In this document: positions 1 through 9,683 of the stretch, piece by piece
Layout of the letters: every line of letters starts with the position of its first letter
Numbering within the stretch: the first letter of the stretch is position 1
Assembly: GCA_007258455.2 (NCBI GenBank)
Contig: VDFB02296781.1
Location: 121,921 to 185,920, forward strand
From: Sequoia sempervirens
Lineage: Eukaryota; Streptophyta; Pinopsida; Cupressales; Cupressaceae
Length of the DNA: 64,000 bases
Direction of reading: 5' to 3'
The notes under the pieces: model-generated
The model's input: only the letters and a program-made list of their open reading frames with translations
What the model was told of the DNA's origin: nothing
Databases searched by the model: none
Made by a program: the position numbers and the translations under genes

Positions 1-73
1 TTGGTTTCAAAGCTCTGTTTCTTATGTTTTTAGTGGTGACATAACTCTAAAATTTGACTTTTGTGCATAATAG

Positions 74-197
74 GTTAGTGGAAAAATTGATAGCTTTGAA
101 GGGTTTAGAGGCTCGATTGAGATAGATACATGGATATTTGGATCTTGTTGTTGATGGGAGGCTTCCACTTAACCATGAAATTTTGTACCATCTGCAG
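74..197 (+). pseudogene. RPN8: Captured exon of 26S proteasome subunit RPN8 (PSMD7-like)
   Basis: One reading frame from position 75 gives a peptide ending [20 protein letters not shown] plus LQ, preceded by IALKGLEARLR. This matches the C-terminal part of the MPN-domain lid subunit RPN8, which binds RPN11 in the 19S regulatory particle. The block is bounded by an AG acceptor (72-73) and a GT donor (198-199), so it looks like an exon with intron flanks rather than a cDNA copy. A TAG at 123-125 interrupts the frame where the family has Glu. No other RPN8 exon is seen in the window, so this is a fragment or part of a broken gene. The family match is from memory of conserved RPN8 sequence, not a search. 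Confidence 0.72.
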
Positions 198-813
198 GTA
201 TGCAAAATTTTCTCTACTTACATTCATTCTTGATCATAAACGTTGTAAATGATATTAATGCTTCAAACTTAAGATTCGTTTCATTGTTATAATGATCAAA
301 ATTTTATAATTTGCTATACATTCAAGCATTCTCTTTCCCCTACCTTTCCTCTCTCCCCCCTCCTTTTAAGAATTTTCTTTGTCATAAAAGATTCACATTT
401 CTATCTCATTTACACAAATTTATCTGAAGCGCTAGGAGTGAATAAAGATATGTAAAAGATGATGGATTATGTCTAAAAAACAACTTTCCATCTTATAGAA
501 AATTAAATCCTTAATATTTGAATAGTTTAGAGCTCAAATAATGCTTGTATATGAATGTATAGCAATAAGGGAGCCTATGTGAAGATTGAAATTTAAAATA
601 TCACTTTGGTATTTTTGCTTAGGCAGTGAAATGATATTTTGAGTAATACAAACCTACACACATTGATATTTTTTGGAATTGTATTGAGGAATTTTTTTTC
701 TCTTATACCTACCCTTAGCTAGACATGGAGGTATATAATATTGGTTTCTGGGTTTTTTTTGTAAGTAGTTAATTTCATAGAGGAAGAATAAAATCTTCTT
801 AATGTCCTATTAG
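198..813. other. Intron-like spacer between captured exons
   Basis: T-rich sequence with no recognisable coding segment. It contains a C/T run near 340-365. It probably mixes RPN8 intron and other captured or host DNA, and the junction is not visible. Confidence 0.3.
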
Positions 814-871
814 GTGTGAAAGTATATGAATCACTTGTTGAAGGCAACATTTTGGATTCATCAAAAAATTG
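814..871 (+). pseudogene. Captured exon of DNA primase small subunit (first of two)
   Basis: Between an AG acceptor (812-813) and a GT donor (872-873), one frame reads YMNHLLKATFWIHQKIG. This resembles the conserved HLLKxPFxxHPKTG segment of the eukaryotic primase catalytic subunit PriS/PRIM1, which makes RNA primers for polymerase alpha. An in-frame TGA lies at 817-819. The exon ends in phase 1 and joins in frame to the block at 1105-1178, which carries the next conserved segment of the same protein. Gene order and phase therefore support a true unprocessed primase fragment. A GTG-started ORF covers the region in another frame and is a shadow. Confidence 0.65.
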
Positions 872-1104
872 GTTTGTTCTTTTTTTTTTATGTTTCTTTC
901 ATGTGTTTTTTTTAGGCTCTAAAGATGTAGCTCGGCTCTTTCCTTTGCACTTTTCATCTATTTTGATGATTATAGTAGATTGTCCTCATTTTTTTTATGT
1001 AGATCTATTTGTAACCTTATTTTCTACCAATCAATTTGCAAACCAGTCACATATTAAGGACCATTTCACTAACTTGTAGTCATCCATTACTTCATATGTT
1101 GTAG

Positions 1105-1178
1105 GTTGTGTCTGTGTGCCAATAAATCCTGATGATTGTGAGAACTTTAATCGTACAAGTGTACCCAATCTTTCTCAA
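1105..1178 (+). pseudogene. Captured exon of DNA primase small subunit (second of two)
   Basis: After an AG acceptor (1103-1104) the frame continuing from the 814-871 block reads CVCVPINPDDCENFNRTSVP then NLSQ. In PRIM1 proteins the HPKTGR segment is followed by a CVPIDP...FDP...VPT(L/I)S segment, so both content and order fit. The donor is GTAATA at 1179. The intervening 233 bp are T-rich and intron-like. No catalytic Asp motif of primase is present, because only the middle of the protein is represented. It is most likely part of a transduplicated fragment and not an expressed gene. Confidence 0.65.
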
Positions 1179-1796
1179 GTAATAGTCTTACCTTATTTTA
1201 TAGTACTTTGAATGGTTAATTGAATGTGCTTCTTTAGATCTAAGATAGTTGAACCCTGGATTAAAATATGGTATTAGATGGGAAGTATAATGATAAAACT
1301 GAGGTCCATCAAACACAAATTATGAACATAATTTACTGGACTATGAATAGTGATACAATTATAATTATTTCTCCTTTACCTAGCTCTGCATTAATGAAAA
1401 AGATAACATATATTGGAAGTTCATTACATGTCTCATGTATGTGTTAGTATTTTAATTTTGTTTAAGTTGTTCAAGAGCTTGATTAGGTCAAGAATATGAT
1501 CTGCAAGCTATGCTCTCTTGACACTGCTCAAAATTTTCCCTACACATTTTCTCTTCAATCTAGACGTTTCTTAACTCCTTCCCTTGTTAGCCCTTGGTTG
1601 TTCTCAAGTGTAATGCTTTTTCTATGCATCTTGTAGCCTGTATGTATGATCAATCATCTCTTATGAAGCATGGATAACTTTTCATGGAATTGTTGTTGTG
1701 ATTAGACAATTACCATTGTGAGAATAATTATTTAATTTGTATGGAAGTAAGTCTTTTCATATTATTTGACTTGGTATTGTAAACTTGTCTTTGCAG
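1179..1796. other. Intron-like spacer, no gene seen
   Basis: AT-rich, no open frame with a recognisable product. It lies between the primase and kinesin fragments. Confidence 0.3.
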
Positions 1797-1833
1797 GATT
1801 CTCTAGGGGGGAACAACAGAACTGTGATGATAG
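1797..1833 (+). pseudogene. Captured exon of a kinesin motor domain
   Basis: The 37-nt block encodes DSLGGNNRTVMI, the near-invariant segment at the end of the kinesin motor (consensus DSLGGNSKTVMIA) that follows the neck-proximal LTxLLQ helix. It is preceded by TTTGCAG and followed by GTAGAG, so splice sites bracket it exactly. No flanking motor exons were found in this window. Because it sits within 2 kb of RPN8 and primase exons in the same orientation, it looks like a third captured gene fragment. The match is short but highly specific. Confidence 0.6.
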
Positions 1834-2106
1834 GTAGAGTTGTATAACACCATAAATTATTTGGCATTATCAATATATTTCTTATAGAATACTTTGTGCA
1901 AGTAAAATGGAATGTGCAAGGACAATTGGTCTTAAATTCAAATATGAATATAAGTACATTATACACAAGAAGATGGTATTTATTATATGATTTAAAGAAC
2001 CCCAAAATAAGAAAATTAATAGGTTCCATCTGTTTACTTTCTCTTAGACACTTGTTTAATTAGTGAGACCCTCAAAATGTCTTGCTGATAACCAATAGTG
2101 TTCAAA

Positions 2107-2455
2107 ACTCCTAAAGAGGTTAGATCGGTGTGACATTGGATCTATCTTACTGGTGAAAGTCATTGACAAGACATGGACTATCAGAGTGAGTTTTCTATCC
2201 TATGTCGATGATTGATCTCTCACCGATGGGTTGGATTCAGTGGTCATCGCCAAGAGTCTCCGCAATGACATGGTGTAAGTCTATCTAAAACTCTTGAAGA
2301 GGTTAGATTGGTGTGACATTGGATCTATCTTGCCGATAGAAGTTATTGGAAAGAAATGGACTATCAGAGTGAGTTTTCTATCCTATGCCGATGATTGATC
2401 TCTCACCAATGGGTTCACTTCGATGGTCATCGCCAAGAGTCTCTGCAATGGTACA
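2107..2455 (+). repeat. Two-copy tandem duplication, period about 183 bp
   Basis: The block beginning GAGGTTAGATCGGTGTGACA at 2116 recurs at 2299 with a few substitutions. Both copies contain TGGACTATCAGAGTGAG and end in GTCATCGCCAAGAGTCTC. There is no coding signal. The copies differ mainly by transitions and a short indel. Confidence 0.85.
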
Positions 2456-2961
2456 TTTAAATGAATATTTTTTTAAAAAAAATTGCATTGTTTCATTGCA
2501 ATTTTGACGAAGGCCACCGACGAATCACTGAAAAGGTCCAAGAGAGTTGCTATAGCTATGATGAAGGCTTCGTTGTAACTCCTTTCCCATTTCATCGAAA
2601 TGGCAATGAACTCCTGGTGTTGTTTCGATGCTTCGGAAGAGCCATTGCAATTGCATTTTGGTTGTAATTCGTTGGTGGATACATGAAGCCTTCTTCAATA
2701 TTTCAACCAAAATCTGAGTCATTTTATGATGCCAATGACCAACGAATTTGCACCATTATTTCAAAATTTAATTTGTCATCAAAATTTCGACAAAAAAATG
2801 GCAACAATTTTTTTTTGTCAATTTATCGATTTTCTGACAATTTTTTATCAAATGACCAACGAAAATTTGTCAGAAAATGGATTCAAATTCAGTAGTGTTT
2901 GCTACTTGAGCAGTCTATTAAAAAAGAGAGATATCGAGGTGTTTTCTTTGCAAGGTCAAGA
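2456..2961. other. No gene recognised
   Basis: Short overlapping ORFs on both strands here (60-137 codons) have no recognisable domain and conflict with each other. The run contains repeated GACGAA / GACCAACGAA / TCAAAATTTCGAC motifs, so it may be a subterminal part of an unknown transposon. Confidence 0.3.
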
Positions 2962-4651
2962 TGATGCAGGAGCATCCAGTGGTGTAAGGGCAATCTTGCA
3001 TCACCCAAAAATAGTTAAATTTCAAGTTTCTCAATTTTTAGATGTTTTAACATTTTTGGATACCCTTTTCATCATAATAAAATTCCCAATTTATGGTTTT
3101 TATTTTCTATTCATGGGTGGAAAGATATTGCAGTTTTAGGTTCCCAGATTTGCACCTGAAAATCTTTCGAGTTAGATTTGAGGCACTTAGAGTTCCCGAA
3201 ACGGACCCGAAACTTGCCAAAATCGGCATAGAAAATTTGAAGCGCGTTATTGACTTTGAGACCTTTCCAACGGTTCAAACGGTTCGCGAATCGGAGTCCC
3301 GGATCAAAAGTTATGGCCTCGGGAAGTTGGTGCACTTTCTAGAAGATACAATTGCAAATGCTCTTTTGAAATTTGAACTTCATGTTGTAATTTTTTGGCG
3401 CCAAACTGCCTAAACTCAAATTTGAATGTTGTTTTGGCTCCAAACTAATGAGGAGCTCTATTTATGGGCGTGTTTCTAATTTTTGGGAAACTTTTTGGGG
3501 ACAAGCTCGCATATTGCGAAAGGGTTATTATGTAGCTTTCTGTAACTTGCATGTGTTGGAGAACTTGGGGATTGAGATCCTCTACATGTAAGAAGCTCCA
3601 TTTTCTGAATAATAAAATTATTCTCTTGTTTGTGGGTTTTTTTCTGTGTCTCGGGCTGTGCCCTCATCACAAGAGTTGTTATGCAAGCAAAGGATTAAGG
3701 ATAAAACACTCAAGGAAAGTAATAAGATATTATTCAACCAGTTCATATTCAAGATGTGATACCTCTTCACACCAATTGTTTTATCCTCAAATTTTTTTGA
3801 ATTTTGCTTCACATTGTACATCAATGGTCAAATTACAAAGTTGAAGATTTGAGGTGATTTTCAGGTGTGTAATTTATTTTTTTGAGAGGAAGTTTGTAGA
3901 TGTTTGATGTAAGAGTCATATTTTCTTGCCAAGGAAAACTTTCTAAGATTGGAAACGCTTCTCAAGGTTCTTGATTTATAGGAGTTTTAGCACTAATTTT
4001 GACAAGGGAATATTTCAAGTATCAAATTGGAAATAAATCAGTTATTTTTTGCAACAAGGGAAGGTGTTCTGATTTGGAAATCATTCATTTCCTTCAATCA
4101 TGAAGCTGATTTCAAGGTGTTGTAGAACATTACACACATTTTAAATCCCTCTCTTCATGGAAATTTTTTTATTTGAATATTTCACCTTATAAATTATTCT
4201 CATAGGTCATTCATTCTTTAGTTCTTGCTTCTTTTACAATAGTATAAGTTTCCTTGTAACTCTTTTTCAAGAGATTTTATGTAACAAAAAAATCCTTTCA
4301 AAATTAATAAAGACAATAGTATTCCTTCTTCAATACTTTTATTTCTATTTGCAATTGGTGATTTGATGTTTAATTGTGATTTCATCTTTTGAATCTTGTT
4401 TTATATCTCATTGTTACAAATATTGGAATAAGGGTTTCATGTATTAAAGGTTATATGTTGTGTTAAGTAATTTTAGTGGGTTGTAGTTGAGATAAAACAT
4501 CTATTTTTCCTTCAAACAAGCTTTAAATTGAAAGCTTCATATAAATTGCTAATTTATTGCATGTATAAATTGAGGTTGTGAAAACAAAGGTCTTTTAAGT
4601 GTTGATTGTGAGTTGAAACAACAAACGAATTTACACTTTTTTGGTGCATCA
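2962..4651 (+). repeat. LTR-like block (TGATGCAGG ... GGTGCATCA)
   Basis: The block starts TGATGCAGGAGCATCC and ends TGCATCA, giving TG...CA ends inside a 7-bp inverted repeat. Its first 40 bases closely resemble the minus-strand start of the LTRs at 17,753-18,745 and 26,591-27,616, so it is probably a distant relative of that family. Two A/T-rich AATAAA-type regions occur (about 3600-3620 and 4295-4315). I find no primer binding site next to it and no matching 5-bp target duplication (CAAGA versus CCCCT), so it may be a solo or composite LTR. A GC-richer stretch at 3130-3420 may be a separate insertion. Confidence 0.4.
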
Positions 4652-6101
4652 CCCCTTTAGTCATGGTATTTTCCTTTCAAGAATTTTCTCATCCCATTTC
4701 CTCAAATTTTTAGTAGTTTTAGGTGATCTACTAGGAGAACTAGCCCACTCTAGAGATTCATCTTCGCTTTGAGCCACCCATAGCTTGAGGATGCTTCCAT
4801 GTTACATGGGATGGTTGAGTGCATACTCAACTAGGGTGCAGTCTTAAGTGATAACACTTCTAAAAGAGGGTAGCTCAAAATATTAAGATGAAATTTTGAA
4901 AGGAAGCTTCAAAGGGATAATCGACAAAATCTACTGTAACAAACAAAATTACACTATAGAGAGCTTGAGGAGGTTTATTGGTACTGATTTGGCTCTATTT
5001 TAGTTTAGTGGGCTTGCCAATACTTACACGGGGAAGATCAAATTAGCCAAAGAAAACAAAGATCTTTGGAAACTAATAGTTAAGAATATTATTATTCCTC
5101 AACATGGAGATATGTCACCCATTGTGAAAGCCTACTATATGTATAAAGCCAAGAATGCCACATTTTCCACCAAATCATCCGAAGTGGTCACCAATGAAGT
5201 TCCACCTCACCTTTATTTTATTTATTATCTCTTATGAAATTTATGTTATGAATTTAAAAAGACTCTTGATTTTGGGTGGTTATTTAAAAGAAGCAATTAG
5301 TAGCCGCTTGGTATATTTGTAATTAAGAATAACTAGAATCTCCCTTAAAAAGGATCACAATTTTGGAATAGCATACATGGAATTGAAAACTTTGTAGGTT
5401 TGTGTTCATGTAGTAGATGTCATTTGAATTCAAAGAAATTTAATTAGAATCTATGTGTTTGGTTAATTCCTTGAGTTATATAATTTTTGTGTGAATGAGT
5501 AACATTTTCATTTATATGATTGACTTTAGTTCTATTATTATTTTATGTTGATAATTTCATTTTATCTTATATGGAATGTTAGACTAGCTTGTGTGCTATT
5601 GATTTAAATATGTCCTTGAATCCATTCATTGTATTGAATTCTTAAAAGATTTTGAGTATTGAAGATTTATACCTTTTCTACTTTCTAGTAAAAAAACACA
5701 CTATTTTAAATTCACATTTTTGAGATTTTATTAAAAATATAAAGAGGGAGTTTTACAGGTCACAAAAAATTTAGAAGGCTAAGACCAAGACAACAATTAC
5801 AAATCATTGATAGAATCATTTCTCTTCCTAAAGCACACATTAGAAGATAAGTTATTGAATCTTTTTAGTTACACTGGATTCCAAAAGATATACCAAAGGT
5901 GAACAAAGGAGAGGTATTATTGATCTAGTTTTCAAATCCTTGCAAGAAGGTAATTTCTCTATTTTTACATGAACAAATAAGAGAATTATATTCAAATTTA
6001 AGCCATCCTTAGCAATGAGAGAATAAAATTGTTCTCATACCTATCAATTTGTTATCCTACATAGTACTATAGTTCCCCTAGTTGTTCATTTTACACAAAA
6101 C
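4652..6101. other. No gene recognised
   Basis: AT-rich DNA between an LTR-like block and a decayed gypsy gag. Possible 5' leader or LTR of the latter, but I could not identify a primer binding site or LTR edge. Confidence 0.3.
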
Positions 6102-6985
6102 ATGGATAATCAGTTACTAGTTCCTTGGGGGGAAGCTATAGGACCTTTGGCTCTTTCTGACTAGTTACATGAATTTCCTAATGGTTCCAAGAAAAACATT
6201 CCTAAGTTCAAAGCATATGGTAAAGTTTCAATTGATGAACACATTAATTCCTTCTTTGTTGCAAGTGGGTTGTTGGGTGTACAACATGAAGACATACCAC
6301 AGTTAGGTTATTTGTGGAGTCACTCACTAACACTAATTTTGTGTGGTTGTACCACCTTCCTAATGCTTATGTTCATTTATTGGAAGCAATGAGAACTCAA
6401 TTTTAGAATAGATTTAGAATTGTGGAAGATGAACACTCATTACTTCCATAATTGACTCGACTTTAGAAAGAGGTTCATGAAACTATGGAAAAGTTTGTTG
6501 CTAAGTTCAATAAATTGGTAAATAAAATTGATAATATAAAAAGAACCTTTCCTAAGAATAAAAAATCCTTCATTAATGCACAATCACCCAGTATTATCTT
6601 TCATCAGAGAAGAGCACTGGTAGTTGATTTGGATGCATCACAAACTCTAGCAATTGAATTAGAAGATGATTTGATTACAATCGGAAAATGGAAAAGAGAA
6701 ATACACTTAAGTAAGTCTCAAGCTTCTACCTCATCAAATCCTATGATTCAAAGATTAGCTAATGGCATAATTTCCCTGAAGAGACAAATGCCCAAAAGTT
6801 CCCAACCATATCAAGATATATCTCAAAAAGGAAACATACAATCAAATAATTAAACTCTTCCTCTTCTACCCACTCAACAAAGACTTGATATATAAGCACC
6901 TCCATGTGGGAATAAATAGAATATGTGCATTTTTCATGTAACCACTGGTCATGATGGAGTAGATTGTTCGAAGATGAATTAATTC
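6102..6985 (+). pseudogene. Decayed Ty3/gypsy gag
   Basis: From the ATG at 6102 one frame gives NIPKFKAYGKVSIDEHINSF, typical of the start of a plant retrotransposon gag domain. After a frameshift the pattern continues as LPNAYVHLLEAM and, in the open frame from 6485, METMEKFVAKFNKLVNKI-like sequence (gag helical core). Near 6925-6970 a zinc-knuckle-like CIFHVTTGHDGVDC is present. Several in-frame stops (for example the TAG after LALSD) and frameshifts break it. Function in an intact element: particle formation and RNA packaging. It is the upstream part of the gag-PR-RNase H relic that continues to about 8.5 kb. Confidence 0.65.
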
Positions 6986-7559
6986 ATGCAAATAACTACA
7001 AGGAGGTTATTGAGGAAATCATTGATGAAGAGAGTGTTTCTTGTCAATGTGGTGAATCTACAATTGGATTTCTTCAATATGAATTTGATTTTAAGAGAGG
7101 GGGAAATATTTATACTACTTTAGATGATTCTTCCTATGCAATATTAACTTGTGGTCAACAAAATTCAAATCATAAAGCCACATGAAATACCACTAAATTC
7201 TTGTTGACCAAATCTAGTGCTTCATCTAAGAATGGTTCCTCTTCTCAAGGAAGTTAAATTTTTAGAAAATATCATAAAATTCTTGATTCATCATTAGTTA
7301 AAAATTCTAATTCTTTTGATATACTGGATTTTTATAAGAACTCCAAAATATAGATTTCAAAGGTAGAGTACCTAAAAATGAATCACAATGAATTAGATAG
7401 ATTAGTAAAGTATGTGAAATATAAGAGTTATGAAACTTATTTTGTCTTGGATGACCAAATGCTTAATGTTGAGGAGCCCTCATCTAGTTTATCCATGGAA
7501 AATAAAAGTATCATATCAAATAATCTAGGGTAAAAACCCAATCCTTTCTATGTGTCTAT

Positions 7560-7855
7560 TTATTAACGGATAGAGGTTAAGTAATTGTAGTATTGATTCA
7601 GGTGCTTTTGATAATTTTATGCCTGCAAAAGTGGTTTAGGCTTTGGGATTGTACTTGACTAAAACTTTTGGAAAATGTTATTCTATGGAGTCCAAACATG
7701 TGTATTTGGTTGGACAAATTAAATATGCCCAGGTTTCTCTGGCAACTTACCTTGGACAAAGGCTTAAATTGACCATCCTTGTAGCAAATATCCTAACTAG
7801 TTATTGCATGCATTTGAGTAGAAGCTTTTGCAAAGACTTAGGAAATGAAATTTAG
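7560..7855 (+). pseudogene. Decayed retropepsin-like protease of the same gypsy relic
   Basis: The frame contains SIDSGAFDNFMPAKVV, an aspartic protease active-site motif of D-S/T-G type, followed by the spaced hydrophobic strands expected of a retropepsin fold (YLVGQIKYAQVSLATYLG). A stop (TAG) lies immediately after AKVV. In an intact element this domain would process the Gag-Pol polyprotein. It lies in the expected order downstream of gag but leads within 60 codons to RNase H, with no reverse transcriptase in between. Confidence 0.6.
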
Positions 7856-8039
7856 ATGGACTAGTCTCATGCCTGAATTCCCATAGGAAACAAGAAGGTA
7901 CACCTAAAACTAAAGTCAAAAGCTAAATTTATAGTATTGAAGAGGATCCTAGGTCACATATTTGGTTTGAAGAATCATAATTTGGGAACTATATGCTCAT
8001 TTTAGAACCAAGCAAAGATATTGAACTTATTGGTCTAGA

Positions 8040-8480
8040 TATTTCCTTTGTACTTTGGACTGTAGAATTTGATGGGAGTTGTTCCATTTCAGGATCAGGT
8101 GCAAGTGTGTTCTTGATTTCCCCTACTAGTGAAATTTTCCCTTTCTCATATAAATTATAATTTGGTAACACTAATAACACTATAGAGTATGAAGCTCTGT
8201 TATTGGGACTATTGATAGCAAAAGAAAAAGGAATCAAAATTCTATAGGTATTGGGAGATGTTGAGTTAATAGTCAAATAGGTGCATAAGATTTTCACAGT
8301 TAAGAATGAAAGGTTAAAGCATTATTAGAATAAAGTGTGGGATTGTATTGAGCATTTTGATGCATTCTCAATTGAAGCACTACCTAGGGACCTAAACTCT
8401 AAAGTTTATTCATTGGTTGTATCTACTTCTTTATTCTTACCTTATTTGGATTTCAAGAAAGATTCGTATATGATTGAAAT
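8040..8480 (+). pseudogene. Decayed RNase H of a Ty3/gypsy element
   Basis: The frame contains FDGSCSISGSGASVFLISP, then GNTNNTIEYEALLLGLLIA, LGDVELIVK and FSIEALPRDLNSKVYSL. These are the ordered motifs of the RNase H fold found in plant gypsy elements, with the catalytic Asp (FDGS), Glu (YEA) and Asp (GDVE) still visible. The glycine-rich FDGSxxxxGxGA start resembles the archaeal-type RNase H carried by Tat-lineage elements. TAA/TAG stops interrupt the frame. No RT or integrase is attached. Confidence 0.7.
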
Positions 8481-8689
8481 GATTTATTGACCTAGTGTAT
8501 CAGACAATGTTAACCATTTGCAAGTTTTGAAACATGATAAATAAATTCAAGATTTCCTAGAGCAAGTGCAAAGATGTTCATCTATTCTTATTTTGAAGGT
8601 AGTATTGATGAATGTAAGGAGTTATGTCTAGATGATGTGCAAGACATGGAGGAAGGGATTATCTAGTTGAAGGGGAAAAATATCCCATC

Positions 8690-9643
8690 AACCTCAACAT
8701 TCTGGGCTACCTCTCTCGATCCACCACCATGAGAAATATCCACACATAGAAATACAACTAGTCAACCTCTTTCCAAAACCTAAGCCCATCCATTTTCCCA
8801 TTTCCTTAACCCATTTTTCTATCTAATTTTTTTTAATCTTTTCCCCTCCTTTTTGCCCATCCCACTCAACTACTTTCTCATTTCCTTAAAAAATTTCATA
8901 CCTAAGCCAATTTATTTTCTCATTTAACCTCCCATTTTTCTACCCAACCTAGCCATTGTCTTATTTCATTAGCCCATCCCTTTTCCCATCCAACCCATTT
9001 TTTTCTCCATTTTTATTCCCCTTTCCCCACCCCATCTAGCCATTTTCTCATTTCACTAACTTATTTTCCTATCTAAACCCATCTATTTTTTGAGTTCCCT
9101 ATCCCATTTTCTCATTTGAATAACTCATTTTCCTATTTCCCTAACCCATTTTTCAATCCAACCAATTTCTTCCCATCTAACCCACTCCATTTTACTACCC
9201 TACCACATTTTCATTATCCAAAAAATATGTGTTCAACCTCATTTTACCCAACCCTAGCTCATTTTTCCCTTAAACGCTAACCTAAACATTCCCCAACAAA
9301 CTAAATTTTCCTCGCTATCTACTCACTCAATACTTATGTGCATGCATCACACATGGTGTGTTACATGACAAGTTGGTGCACTCGTACCACAACCTATTAT
9401 GTATGAACCATGCAGTGCACATGCATCACACCCAATTATGCTTATTGTATAGCCTATGTGTATGTAACATACAATGAGGTGGATGTAATACTCATTAGCC
9501 TTCTTGTTCCAAATTATGCATGTGCCAAACCGTAGTGTGCCTATGCCACATTAGTGCATGTGCTATTCGAACATGCTTCTATGCAAATTGGCACATATTT
9601 TATGCAAGCATGCGCCTATGAAAAATTCACATCCAATTCACAT
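8690..9643 (+). repeat. Pyrimidine-rich degenerate array plus CATG/CAC-rich block, repeated at 44.6 kb
   Basis: From about 8690 the plus strand is a degenerate array of AACCCATTTTCYCATYT-like units, passing into a segment rich in GTGCATGCATCACAC-type words. Positions 8954-9643 align with 44,559-45,272 with scattered differences. No coding signal. A PPT-like run AGTTGAAGGGGAAAAA sits just upstream at about 8665-8680, so this may be the 3' untranslated part or LTR of the gypsy relic. Confidence 0.75.
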
Positions 9644-9683
9644 CACCTTCAAAACCAGGCACTCCATTTTCCACCCAACACCC

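Noticed and set aside
3036..3413. Open frame with GC-rich block at 3,130-3,420
   Set aside because: The sequence resembles noncoding LTR leader DNA, and frames on both strands are equally open.
8750..9250. Telomere-like AACCC words
   Set aside because: Irregular spacing with CATTTT between; not the CCCTAAA plant telomere repeat, and the block belongs to a retroelement 3' region.
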